Assembly: GCA_039111535.1 (NCBI GenBank)
Contig: JBCCIM010000002.1
Coordinates: 28,366-92,365, forward strand
Direction: 5' to 3'
DNA length: 64,000 nucleotides
From: Bacteroidota bacterium
Lineage (GTDB): Bacteria; Bacteroidota; Rhodothermia; Rhodothermales; JAHQVL01
Position numbers and translations under genes: made by a program. A model generated the notes under the pieces. It did no database searches, was not told where the DNA came from, and saw nothing but the letters and a program-made list of their open reading frames with translations. Of this stretch, positions 1 to 9,218 are shown piece by piece. Position 1 is the stretch's first letter; the number at the start of each line of letters is the position of its first letter.

Positions 1-258
1 TGACACATCGCACACCCCTGTGCTGTACTCGATTATCCGTTACCTGCGTATTGGGTCTTGGCATCGCGTATTTCCCATCACACATGCTTACATCATCAAG
101 CCGTTTGGCCTCTTTCAGTTGCTAGTCTATGCGTGAGCGTCGTCTTGAACCTTGCATTGACCTTCATCTTATAATTTTGTTGGTTAAAACACGCCTTGAC
201 GCGGGTGCATCAAAAGAAAACCCGCCGGCACAGCTTCCCCCACCAAACCAACAGTATT

Positions 259-1818
259 GTGAACAGATTCCACCAATACCTGCTCATCATCATCACCTTG
301 GTCTTCTTTTCAGGATGTGAAACAACGCCAGAGAAGCAACAGCCCAACATCATTTTTGTCTTCACTGATGACCACGCACCCCACGCCGTCGGTGCCTATG
401 GCGGGCCCCTGGCAGCTGTAGATCCGACGCCCAACATGGACCGCCTGGCGGCGGAAGGCATGCTGTTCCGCAATGCGTTTGTCACCAACTCGATCTGCGC
501 GCCAAGCCGCGCCGTCATTCTGACGGGGCTGCACAGCCACCTGAACAGCGTCCCAACCAACCGCGAGCCTTTTGACTCTACCCAGGTGACTTTCCCAAAA
601 CTGCTCCAGCAGGCCGGCTACCAGACCGCCATGATCGGGAAATGGCACTTAAAAACGCAACCCACAGGATTTGATCATTGGGAAGTCCTTCCGGGACAGG
701 GCAACTACTACAATCCCGACTTCCGAACCCCCGAAGGCCGGATACAGGAAACAGGGTATGTAACTGATATCATTACCGACAAAGTACTGGACTGGCTGCA
801 AATGGGCCGGGATAAGTCGAAGCCGTTTATGGTGATGTACCAGCACAAAGCCCCGCATCGGCGGTGGTCGCCAGGAACAGATCACCTGACCACCTTCGAT
901 GATATCGAAATGCCAGAGCCGGCTACCTTGTTTGATGATTATGAAGGCCGCACCTCAGCTGCCAAAACCCAGGAAATGGAAATTGGCCGGCACATGGACT
1001 ACAACTGGGACCTGAAAGTACGCCAACGCCCGGACCCCAATCGGATGGGACTGCACGAACGGGCAGAAGAACTATACTTCCGGATGAACGAAACGCAGCG
1101 CGCCGCATGGGATGCCAGCTATGAGCCCAAAAACCAACAAATGCTGGATGAAAACCCAACGGGTGATGCGCTACTTCGGTGGAAATACCAGCGGTACATC
1201 AAAGATTATTTACGCGTGATCCGTTCGGTAGACGACAACCTCGGCCGGCTACTGGATTACCTCGAAGAGAGCGGTCTCGATGAAAACACCGTGGTCATCT
1301 ACAACTCCGACCAGGGATTCTATCTAGGTGATCACGGCTGGTTCGATAAGCGGTGGATGTACGAAGAGTCGCTAAAAACCCCGTTGATTGTCCGCTGGCC
1401 GGGCGTAGTGGAGGCCGGCAGCGAAAACACAGACCTGGTGCAGAACCTGGATCTGGCGCAAACTTTCCTCGGCATTGCTGATGTGGCGGAAGAAGACGCG
1501 ATGCAGGGCACGAGCCTTGTGCCGCTCCTGAAAGGCGAGACGCCGGCAGATTGGCGGGATGCGATCTATTACCAGTATTACGAGTACCCCGGTCCCCACA
1601 TGGTCGAACGCCACTACGGCGTCCGCACAGACCAGCACAAGCTCATCCACTACTACAATATCGACGAATGGGAGCTATTTGACCTATCCGCCGACCCGGA
1701 TGAGTTGCAGAGTGTCTACGACGACCCAACCTACGCCGAAGTGCGCGAGGACCTGCATCAAAGGCTATCCGATTTACGTGTGCACTATCGGGTGCCTGAG
1801 GATGACCCGGTGCAGTAA
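259..1818 (+). CDS. Secreted lipoprotein sulfatase (type I, formylglycine-dependent)
   Basis: Hydrolyses sulfate esters, probably on polysaccharides or other sulfated substrates outside the cytoplasm. I see the metal-binding DD pair in an N-terminal FTDDHAPH stretch and the formylglycine motif CAPSR followed by ILTG; the Cys is the residue that a maturation enzyme converts. The frame is open from a TTG at 196, but a GTG at 259 gives a compact lipoprotein signal (MNRFHQYLL, hydrophobic stretch, lipobox FSGC), so I prefer 259. Length (~519 aa) fits the family. Two other secreted lipoprotein hydrolases follow on the same strand, which suggests scavenging of organic matter. Substrate is not readable from the sequence. 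Confidence 0.9.
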   Translation: MNRFHQYLLIIITLVFFSGCETTPEKQQPNIIFVFTDDHAPHAVGAYGGPLAAVDPTPNMDRLAAEGMLFRNAFVTNSICAPSRAVILTGLHSHLNSVPTNREPFDSTQVTFPKLLQQAGYQTAMIGKWHLKTQPTGFDHWEVLPGQGNYYNPDFRTPEGRIQETGYVTDIITDKVLDWLQMGRDKSKPFMVMYQHKAPHRRWSPGTDHLTTFDDIEMPEPATLFDDYEGRTSAAKTQEMEIGRHMDYNWDLKVRQRPDPNRMGLHERAEELYFRMNETQRAAWDASYEPKNQQMLDENPTGDALLRWKYQRYIKDYLRVIRSVDDNLGRLLDYLEESGLDENTVVIYNSDQGFYLGDHGWFDKRWMYEESLKTPLIVRWPGVVEAGSENTDLVQNLDLAQTFLGIADVAEEDAMQGTSLVPLLKGETPADWRDAIYYQYYEYPGPHMVERHYGVRTDQHKLIHYYNIDEWELFDLSADPDELQSVYDDPTYAEVREDLHQRLSDLRVHYRVPEDDPVQ

Positions 1819-1888
1819 AATGACCTCGTAGTTGCATTATTAACCCTCTTTGCAGGACCTGAAGAAGCTGTACAAACTACAGAGTCAC

Positions 1889-2776
1889 ATGATTAATAAA
1901 ATTGCGCCACTCCTGTTTTTAGCTGTTATAACAGGCTGTACATCTGAGCAGAACGAAAATGCCGCACAGGATGCGGGTCAAGAATTCCGCGTGATCACCT
2001 ACAACGTATGGTACGGGTTCACCAAAGCCCCTGACAGAAAAGCACGATGGATCCAGTGGATGCAGCATCAACAACCCGATGTAGTTTCTCTCCAGGAGCT
2101 CAATGAATACACGCCTGAAAAACTCGCCGAGGATGCTAAGCTGTGGGGGCATCAATACAGCGAATTGCTCAAAGAAGATGGATTTCCAACCGGCGTAACT
2201 TCAAAATACCCGATAGAGGATATACACAGGTTGAGGGAAGGATTTCAGCATGGCCTGTTAAGGGTTAAGATTGAAGGCATGTACTTTTATATAATCCACC
2301 TCCATCACGGCGACTGGGAAGTTCGAAACCGGGAAATCGATTTAATTTTAGCTGATATACAGAAATTACCAGTTGATGCCAGGATTCTCCTGGCCGGTGA
2401 CTTCAATACCTTCTCACCTGACGACTCGGTCTATTATGCCCATGGCCGGTTGGAAGCTTTTTTTAGTGAACGGTATAAAGCCTTTAATGAGCCAAATCTT
2501 CGTGATGGGATGCTGGATTATGGGGCCGTTCAGAAGTTGCTAGATCAAGGCTTTGCTGATCTGGAAGTTGGAATGCGGCCGGAGGATTACACATTCACCG
2601 GCAGCTATCCTACCTTAATTGAAAAAGAAGGAGAACACGGTGATCAGAGAAGACTGGACTACGTCTTTGCAAATCAGGTATTGGCGGATCAGGTGAAACA
2701 GTCCTATATCGTGGCCGACGACACAACACAGACGTTATCTGATCACCTCCCTGTAGTGGTTGATTTTTCGTTTTAG
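1889..2776 (+). CDS. Endonuclease/exonuclease/phosphatase-family lipoprotein
   Basis: Predicted metal-dependent phosphodiesterase or phosphatase of the DNase I-like fold, exported as a lipoprotein. Family signatures are visible: ITYNVWYG near the N-terminus, LQELNEY with the metal-binding Glu, LLAGDFNTFSPDD, and the C-terminal SDHLPVVVDF with the catalytic Asp-His pair. The frame is open from a TTG at 1850, but ATG 1889 starts a clean lipoprotein signal (MINKIAPLLFLAVITGC). It lies 70 bp after the sulfatase and 86 bp before the dipeptidase, same strand. The substrate could be a nucleic acid, a phospholipid or a sugar phosphate. Confidence 0.85.
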   Translation: MINKIAPLLFLAVITGCTSEQNENAAQDAGQEFRVITYNVWYGFTKAPDRKARWIQWMQHQQPDVVSLQELNEYTPEKLAEDAKLWGHQYSELLKEDGFPTGVTSKYPIEDIHRLREGFQHGLLRVKIEGMYFYIIHLHHGDWEVRNREIDLILADIQKLPVDARILLAGDFNTFSPDDSVYYAHGRLEAFFSERYKAFNEPNLRDGMLDYGAVQKLLDQGFADLEVGMRPEDYTFTGSYPTLIEKEGEHGDQRRLDYVFANQVLADQVKQSYIVADDTTQTLSDHLPVVVDFSF

Positions 2777-2862
2777 CAGGGAGCCTCTACCAAGACCCCA
2801 ACACTCATTTGAATTGAATTTACCCTAAATTGGAACGCATTCCCTTTCCCACCAATTGTGCC

Positions 2863-4197
2863 ATGAATTACACATTACCCTCTTACAGGTTGGTACTCTT
2901 TCTTTTGATACTCGTGCTGATCGGCTGTGAGTCGCCAGATAACCTTTCAGCCCAAGCAATTCCAGACGTAGAAGATGAGTCAGCACTCATTGAACGCGCC
3001 CGTGGCATCCATGAGCGGGTTATTACCCTCGACACACACGTAGACTTCAGGCCCTCAAATTTCACCGACGCACGCAACTATACCATGGATCTGCCCACGC
3101 AGGTAACGCTGCCAAAAATGGAAGCAGGGGGATTGGACGTTGCCTGGATGGTGGTATATGTTGGTCAGGGGCCGTTACACGAAGAAGGCTATGCGCAGGC
3201 TTACCAAGATGCCATGGATAAATTCAACGCCATCCATTGGCTTGCTGGAGAAAAAGCACCTGATCGCATTGAAATCGCCTATACCTCTGATGACGTACGC
3301 CGGATTGCAGCCTCAGGAAAAAAGGTCGCGATGATCTGCCTTGAGAATTCTTACCAGGTGGGCCTTGATCTCGATAACATCAAGAAATTTCATGATCTTG
3401 GTGCGCGTTATATGTCGCTGGCGCACAATGGGCACAACCAATTCTCAGACTCCCATACAGGAGAGCGTGTAGGCGGATGGATGCACAATGGATTGAGCGA
3501 CCTGGGCCGGCAGGCGGTAGCTGAGATGAACAAATGGGGGATCATGATCGACATCTCCCATCCCTCCAAGGCGGCAAACATGGAAGTGTTTGAGCTGACA
3601 CGCGCCCCCGTTATGGCGTCACACTCATCAGCGCGCGCCTTGAGCGATGTAAGCCGCAATCTGGACGACGAACAGTTGATGGCCCTGAAAGAAAACGGCG
3701 GCGTCATCCAAACCGTTGCCTTCACGGGGTATGTAGATATAGAGAAAAGTAATCGCTACCGGGCCGGGCAAGACTCCTTGCGCAGGGCCATTGCAGATGA
3801 GATGGGTATTGAGCTTGTCGCTAGCCGTGGTGCGTTGTTCCGCATGTCACAAGAAGAGCGGGAAGCATACAACCAGCGCACAGCACCAGTGGAGGAAGCG
3901 TTTGAGGCGCAAAAAGAAGAGCTCGATGTATCCCCAGTCGACGTAGCTGATTTTGTTGACCACATCGATTACCTCGTCGAAAAAATTGGTATCGATCACG
4001 TAGGGATCTCCTCAGACTTTGATGGCGGCGGCGGCATTGAAGGTTGGGACGATGCCTCAGAGACCTTCAACGTCACCCTCGAACTCGTGCGCAGAGGGTA
4101 CACAGAAGAGCAGATCGAAAAAATCTGGAGCGGTAACCTGCTCCGCGTCCTCGATGAAGTACAACGGATCGCAAAGGAGATTCAGGCTGAGGGGTAA
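2863..4197 (+). CDS. Membrane dipeptidase-like lipoprotein (peptidase M19)
   Basis: Zinc dipeptidase of the renal-dipeptidase family, predicted to cleave dipeptides outside the cytoplasm. Visible metal and active-site regions: the HxD motif in LDTHVDF, the bridging Glu in ICLENSYQVG, the LAHNGHNQ His region, DISHPSK followed by ASHSSAR, and ISSDFDGGGG near the C-terminus. ATG 2863 begins a lipoprotein signal ending in LVLIGC; the 33 bp of open frame upstream from a TTG are probably not translated. It is the last host gene before the accessory island: a tRNA-like remnant starts 3 bp after its stop codon. Confidence 0.92.
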   Translation: MNYTLPSYRLVLFLLILVLIGCESPDNLSAQAIPDVEDESALIERARGIHERVITLDTHVDFRPSNFTDARNYTMDLPTQVTLPKMEAGGLDVAWMVVYVGQGPLHEEGYAQAYQDAMDKFNAIHWLAGEKAPDRIEIAYTSDDVRRIAASGKKVAMICLENSYQVGLDLDNIKKFHDLGARYMSLAHNGHNQFSDSHTGERVGGWMHNGLSDLGRQAVAEMNKWGIMIDISHPSKAANMEVFELTRAPVMASHSSARALSDVSRNLDDEQLMALKENGGVIQTVAFTGYVDIEKSNRYRAGQDSLRRAIADEMGIELVASRGALFRMSQEEREAYNQRTAPVEEAFEAQKEELDVSPVDVADFVDHIDYLVEKIGIDHVGISSDFDGGGGIEGWDDASETFNVTLELVRRGYTEEQIEKIWSGNLLRVLDEVQRIAKEIQAEG

Positions 4198-4199
4198 AT

Positions 4200-4230
4200 G
4201 GTTGCCCTGCCAGTTTCATTATCGAACCTT
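4200..4230 (-). other. tRNA-Gln 3'-end remnant (candidate attL)
   Basis: On the minus strand this reads AGGTTCGA, an 8-bp interruption, then CTGGCAGGGCAACC. The same two blocks occur at the right edge of the island (17791-17814): 8/8 and 13/14 identical, in the same orientation, with a short correct T-loop between them there. This is the T-arm and acceptor end of a tRNA-Gln-like gene, here decayed. Its position and direction are those expected of the displaced 3' fragment left when an element integrates into a minus-strand tRNA gene. The assignment as an att site is inference. Confidence 0.55.
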
Positions 4231-4389
4231 TTCCTACAGGACCTAAAACGGCTATTCGAACTACAGCCTTTGCTGCCAGTCGTGCCTTTAGATGCTAAAA
4301 TGAGCGATTTCAGGGCGAATTCCCGTTAACCCGCGACCTCCCTTAAAGGATTAGAACCAGGTATAAAAGAGAAGCGAAGAGGCAAAACG

Positions 4390-4812
4390 ATGAAGAATAT
4401 GGACACGAAAGAGCGATTTATCGAACTACGGGCACGGAGCTACTCGTTCGATAAAATAGCTGAGGAGCTGGATGTATCGAAGCCGACCTTGATTAAGTGG
4501 CATAAGGAGTTTGAGCGTGAGATCGTAAACCTGCGCTACATCCACGTTGAAGGGCTGCTGGAGAAACACGGGTTACTGAAGCAGAAAAAGATCGAGGTGC
4601 TAGCCGAGGTCCTTCAACGGACGCTGGACGAGATCAGGACGCGGGATCTGAGTGATGTGTCAGTTAAACATTTAATCGAGATTACAAAACTTGTTGATGA
4701 TAGGCTTGAAAAAGAATTCGATGGCATTGTCTACCTAACAAAGGAATTTACTGACCCGCTCCAATCTTTGATTGACAACTCCATGACTAGGACCATTCGA
4801 TTAGGCGAATAG
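4390..4812 (+). CDS. Small helix-turn-helix protein (terminase-small-subunit/resolvase-like HTH)
   Basis: A 140-residue protein with an N-terminal HTH of the type that reads 'sxdkIAeeLdVSKPTLIKWHKEF', followed by a long, charged, largely helical region that may be a coiled coil. Similar small HTH proteins are common on phages and mobile elements, where they resemble the DNA-binding part of terminase small subunits or transposases. It is the first gene inside the left edge of the island and stands 137 bp before the helicase. It could be a regulator of the island or an accessory DNA-binding partner of the helicase; nothing in the sequence decides this. Confidence 0.7.
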   Translation: MKNMDTKERFIELRARSYSFDKIAEELDVSKPTLIKWHKEFEREIVNLRYIHVEGLLEKHGLLKQKKIEVLAEVLQRTLDEIRTRDLSDVSVKHLIEITKLVDDRLEKEFDGIVYLTKEFTDPLQSLIDNSMTRTIRLGE

Positions 4813-4949
4813 ACATCTCTTTAATTCGAAGCGAAAGAAGTTTGCAACGATAAGTTCTAAGTGAGCACCATTCTAAGTGTTCACGTCAGCACCCGTCTAT
4901 AAAGAGCATCTCCCCCTTCCCGCTCCTCTACATCACAATTCCCTCAAGA

Positions 4950-6698
4950 ATGAGAAACCTGATTGAACGACTCGATCGGTATATCGATCTGGAGTATGAC
5001 ACCAGTATTAAGCAGGTCAAAGAAATATGGAAAAAACCACTCGCAGAACGCGTTTCTGAAGGCGAAGCTATCTCCGACATTGATGTTATTTCTCATGATT
5101 TAGCAAAATTGCGAGTACGGTGCCGACTCAACATATCTAAATTCCGTATTGGCAGTAGACTCCGCATCCATCAAAATAATCCAGCCGATGGCATATCATG
5201 TGAAGTACTACGAGACGATGGGCTTGAATTGGAACTCAAACCAGGCTACAGAGAGAGTTTCTCAGGCATCACTGGATCTGGCTGGATACTTGACAACGAT
5301 TACGTCGACATTCGCCGCATATTGAAAGAGGTGCTTAGCGAATTGGAGCATAACAAAGAGATGTACCAGCGTTTTGTACAGAAACTAAACGGCGACCTTA
5401 AGCCTTTGCTTAGCAGACAGAAAGCAGAACAAGTGTTATCTGAGGCTAGAAAAAAAGGATTTAATGCAAAGCAGTTGAAAGCTTACTTAGCAGCATATGC
5501 TGCTCAGAATTACTATCTGATTCAGGGCCCCCCCGGTACAGGTAAAACCTGGGTACTTGCCCATCTCGCTGCGAGGCTTGCCCAAGATGGCGAACGAGTA
5601 CTGATCACTGCTTTCACTCATCGTGCAATCAACAACGCTCTGGTCAAAACTGCTAGAACTACGGGATTCGATAAGATCTGTAAAGTTGGGCAGACCACTA
5701 ACGCTACAGACTTGTCATGGAATGGTGGGTCCGTTGCAAATTATGAGAAATTTTCATTATCCCCTTACTCACATGAAGAAAAGGGATTAATCGTGGGAGG
5801 AACCTGTTTCGCAGTACGGACACGCAGACTATCGGACATAGAATTTGACACCGTAATCTTCGATGAAGCCGGCCAAGTAACCCTCCCTCTTGCTTTCGCA
5901 GGTATGCTTGCCGGCAAACGCTATATCTTCATCGGCGATCATAAGCAAATGCCGCCCGTTGTTGTAGCAGAGCACAGAGATAAACAAATTACGAAATCGA
6001 TCTTTGAGTCATTGTTTGCCCATGCCCCTGGTACAATGCTGGACACGACATATCGTATGAACAAGGAGATAAATGACTTTCCAAGTAAACAATTCTATAT
6101 GGGCAACCTGCAAACGGCAGCCTCATGCGCGAACAATCAAATCAAACTAAATCATGCACCTGACCGATTCAAAGCAATACTCAATCCACAACGACCTAGC
6201 GTATTTGTAGACCTTGGTCACGAAAAGCGTGGGATGCGATCCTCTGAGGAAGCGATATTGTCGGCGCATCTAGTGAAGGACATGATCGCCGGCGGTATCA
6301 ATCCTAAGGAAATCGCTATCATCGCACCGTATCGCGCACAGGGCAGACTGATTAGAGAACAGATAAGAAAACTAGAAAATGGACGAATTTGGCTTGAAAA
6401 TATTGTAGTTGATACTGTGGAGCGTATTCAGGGCCAAGAACGCGATGTCATACTTATTTCACTAACAACGAGCGACCCGTCTCATGCTGCAAACAGGGCC
6501 GAATTTTTCTTTCAACCAAATCGGTTAAACGTGGCGCTTACTCGTCCGCGCAAAAAACGAATTGTAATCGGAAGCAGTAAAGTGCTTAACACAAAGACTG
6601 GGGATAAAATGCTAGATAACAACATCGAAATTTTCAAAGAATTCTATGCATCTTGTTCAGTAATAAATGTGCGCATGCGACAAGCGGCAGAAGCTTGA
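4950..6698 (+). CDS. Superfamily 1 helicase, Dna2/Upf1-like
   Basis: ATP-dependent nucleic-acid helicase or translocase. Walker A GPPGTGKT lies at residues 193-200, motif Ia in TAFTHRAINNAL, Walker B FDEAGQ near residue 304, motif III GDHKQMPP, then VERIQGQERD and RLNVALTRPRKK for motifs V and VI, all in the Upf1/Dna2 order. About 190 N-terminal residues are not recognised and may hold an OB-like or stalk domain; no C-terminal nuclease is visible. The gene is less GC-rich than the hsd genes that follow. Its place directly upstream of a restriction operon on an integrated island points to a defence role, but it may work independently of that system. Confidence 0.85.
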   Translation: MRNLIERLDRYIDLEYDTSIKQVKEIWKKPLAERVSEGEAISDIDVISHDLAKLRVRCRLNISKFRIGSRLRIHQNNPADGISCEVLRDDGLELELKPGYRESFSGITGSGWILDNDYVDIRRILKEVLSELEHNKEMYQRFVQKLNGDLKPLLSRQKAEQVLSEARKKGFNAKQLKAYLAAYAAQNYYLIQGPPGTGKTWVLAHLAARLAQDGERVLITAFTHRAINNALVKTARTTGFDKICKVGQTTNATDLSWNGGSVANYEKFSLSPYSHEEKGLIVGGTCFAVRTRRLSDIEFDTVIFDEAGQVTLPLAFAGMLAGKRYIFIGDHKQMPPVVVAEHRDKQITKSIFESLFAHAPGTMLDTTYRMNKEINDFPSKQFYMGNLQTAASCANNQIKLNHAPDRFKAILNPQRPSVFVDLGHEKRGMRSSEEAILSAHLVKDMIAGGINPKEIAIIAPYRAQGRLIREQIRKLENGRIWLENIVVDTVERIQGQERDVILISLTTSDPSHAANRAEFFFQPNRLNVALTRPRKKRIVIGSSKVLNTKTGDKMLDNNIEIFKEFYASCSVINVRMRQAAEA

Positions 6699-6895
6699 AA
6701 TTGGACAGATGATTATTAGAAAATATGTTTGACTAAAAAGTTGTCCATTTCTTTACTAAAAAGCTACAATCACTATTTTTCTACTACCACTCATTTACTT
6801 GTCTATCAATTCGTTTTTTCGTAGCCTCCCTTATTTGAATTGAATGTTTATAGTGCCTGCATTTCTATGTTACGCACTTTCAAAAATTGGCTACT

Positions 6896-9214
6896 ATGTC
6901 CAAGAGGGATCTATCAGAAATAGATATCTGTGACCGTTATATCACGCCGGCACTACATAAGGCCGGCTGGTCGTTAGAACAGATCCGCCGCGAATACCCC
7001 ATTTCTCCAGGCCGTATCCACGCCCAGGGTGCAGTTTACAAACGAGGAACACCGCGCCGGGCCGACTACCTGCTGTTCTACAAAAACAACCTCCCTTTGG
7101 CCGTTATCGAGGCGAAGGATAATAAGCATACTGTGGGTCACGGCATCCAACAAGCCGTCGCCTACGGGGATATGCTTGACGTTCCATTTGTTTATTCTTC
7201 CAACGGCGACGCCTTTTTGGAGCGCGATGTTACAGGCCCTGGAGGCGTCCAGGAGAAACAGATCGGGCTTGATGCGTTCCCCTCTCCGGAAACACTCTGG
7301 CAGCGTTACCAGCGTTTTAAGGGCATTACAGAGGAGCAGACAGAGGCTATCGAGGAAGAGTATTACACCGAACTGGACGGCAAAGAACCGAGGTACTACC
7401 AGCGAATTGCCATCAACCGAGTTGTCGAAGCGGTAGCACGTGGCGATAAAAGGTTGCTGCTCGTTATGGCAACCGGTACAGGAAAAACATTCACGGCTTT
7501 TCAGATCATGTGGCGGCTCAAGGAGGCCGGCCAAGTTAACCGCATCCTCTTCCTGGCTGACCGTAATATCCTGGTCGATCAAGCCAAAACAAATGATTTC
7601 CGGCCGTTCGGTGATATCGTCACAAAGTTCAGCCGGCAGAACGTTGATAAATCGTTCGAAATATTCCTGGCGCTTTACCAGTCGCTGACTGGCCCCAATG
7701 AAGCAGACAAAGCCTACAGAAAGTTTTCGAAGGATTTCTTCGACCTGATAGTAATCGACGAGTGCCACCGAGGCAGCGCAAAAGAGGATTCAGAATGGCG
7801 AGAAATCCTGGAGTACTTTGATTCAGCCGTCCAGCTTGGTCTAACCGCAACCCCAAAAGAGACGAAGTACGTTTCTAACATCGACTACTTCGGAAAGCCC
7901 GTCTATACCTACTCCCTTAAACAGGGCATCGACGACGGCTTCCTGGCTCCGTACCGTGTCATCCGAATCAATCTCGACCGAGACCTGGAGGGCTGGAGAC
8001 CAGAAAAAGGCCGGCTCGATATTAACGGTAATCCCATCGAAGACAGGATCTACAATCGGAAAGACTTTGATAGAACGCTCGTGATCGAGGAACGCACCCT
8101 TTTGGTTGCCCATAAGGTCTCGGAGTATCTAAAAAAAACAGACAGGTATGCCAAAACCATTGTCTTCTGCATCGATATCAAACACGCTGACCGGATGCGA
8201 CATGCGTTAGTCAATGAGAACGGAGACAAAGTTGCAGAGAACGGTAACTATGTGATGAAGATCACCGGTGACGATATGGAGGGTAAACGCGAGCTAGATA
8301 CCTTCATTGATCCGGAAAGCACGTACCCGACCATCGTTACCACCTCGAAGCTATTAACAACGGGTGTTGATGCGCAGACTTGTAAAGTGATTGTGCTAGA
8401 CTCAAATATTGGGTCTATGACAGAGTTTAAGCAGATTATAGGACGGGGTACACGCATCCGGGAAGATTACGGTAAACATAGTTTCACCATCATCGACTTC
8501 CGGGGCGTGACAAACCTGTTTGCCGATCCAGATTTTGACGGTGAACCCGTTCAGATTTACATACCGGGACGTGAGGACCCGATCACCCCTCCAGAACCAG
8601 ATCCCGTTGATACCAGCGAATCTGAAAGTGAAGATGAGGATGGCCGGCAGTACAAATACCACGTAGATAATGTAGAAGTAAAAGTGGTGAACGAGCGGGT
8701 TCAATACTACGGCCCAGACGGCAAATTGATAACCGAGTCACTGCGCGACTATTCCCGCAAAAACCTGCGTAAATCCTTTGCGTCACTGGATGACTTCCTG
8801 CAACATTGGAGCAGCGCCCAGAAAAAGGAAACGTTATTGGCCGAGTTACTGGATAAGGGTATTTTTTATGAGGCACTAGCAGAGGAAGTAGGTAAAGATC
8901 TAGGCCCCTTTGATTTGATCTGTCATGTGGCATACGATCAGCCGGCTCTCACACGTCAAGAACGGGCCGAGAATGTGCGCAAGCGCAACTACTTCGCCAA
9001 GTATGGAGATCAAGCTCGTCAAGTGCTAGAAGCACTCCTGGACAAGTATGCGGATCAAGGAGTAGAACAGATAGAAAAAATGGAAGTCCTGAAAGTTCAC
9101 CCTATTAGCCAGTTGGGTTCACCCATTGAAATAGTACGGCACTTCGGCGGCAAAAAGCAGTTTCTTCAGGCCGTCCGAGAACTGGAGCGGGAAATTTACA
9201 CTTTAGCGAGTTAA
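6896..9214 (+). CDS. hsdR: Type I restriction enzyme R subunit (EcoEI-like)
   Basis: Motor and nuclease subunit of a type I restriction-modification system, cutting foreign DNA after translocation. The N-terminal nuclease domain shows RADYLLFY followed by AVIEAKDN (the PD-(D/E)xK pattern). The SF2 helicase core has MATGTGKTFTA (Walker A near residue 192), the DECH box IDECHRGSA, LTATP, and a late motif GRGTRIRED. The ~770-aa length and C-terminal region match the shorter EcoEI class rather than EcoKI. An in-frame TTG 9 bp upstream is an alternative start. It opens a tight same-strand run: the Mrr-like gene begins 4 bp after its stop, and hsdM, hsdS, darT and darG follow. Confidence 0.95.
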   Translation: MSKRDLSEIDICDRYITPALHKAGWSLEQIRREYPISPGRIHAQGAVYKRGTPRRADYLLFYKNNLPLAVIEAKDNKHTVGHGIQQAVAYGDMLDVPFVYSSNGDAFLERDVTGPGGVQEKQIGLDAFPSPETLWQRYQRFKGITEEQTEAIEEEYYTELDGKEPRYYQRIAINRVVEAVARGDKRLLLVMATGTGKTFTAFQIMWRLKEAGQVNRILFLADRNILVDQAKTNDFRPFGDIVTKFSRQNVDKSFEIFLALYQSLTGPNEADKAYRKFSKDFFDLIVIDECHRGSAKEDSEWREILEYFDSAVQLGLTATPKETKYVSNIDYFGKPVYTYSLKQGIDDGFLAPYRVIRINLDRDLEGWRPEKGRLDINGNPIEDRIYNRKDFDRTLVIEERTLLVAHKVSEYLKKTDRYAKTIVFCIDIKHADRMRHALVNENGDKVAENGNYVMKITGDDMEGKRELDTFIDPESTYPTIVTTSKLLTTGVDAQTCKVIVLDSNIGSMTEFKQIIGRGTRIREDYGKHSFTIIDFRGVTNLFADPDFDGEPVQIYIPGREDPITPPEPDPVDTSESESEDEDGRQYKYHVDNVEVKVVNERVQYYGPDGKLITESLRDYSRKNLRKSFASLDDFLQHWSSAQKKETLLAELLDKGIFYEALAEEVGKDLGPFDLICHVAYDQPALTRQERAENVRKRNYFAKYGDQARQVLEALLDKYADQGVEQIEKMEVLKVHPISQLGSPIEIVRHFGGKKQFLQAVRELEREIYTLAS

Positions 9215-9218
9215 CACT

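Noticed and set aside
1..172. Open frame from the window's left edge to a TAA near 172
   Set aside because: Begins directly after a TGA, is short, and gives no recognisable protein.
6974..7768. 264-codon antisense frame opposite hsdR
   Set aside because: Falls wholly inside the nuclease/helicase domains of hsdR, and its product has no recognisable motif.
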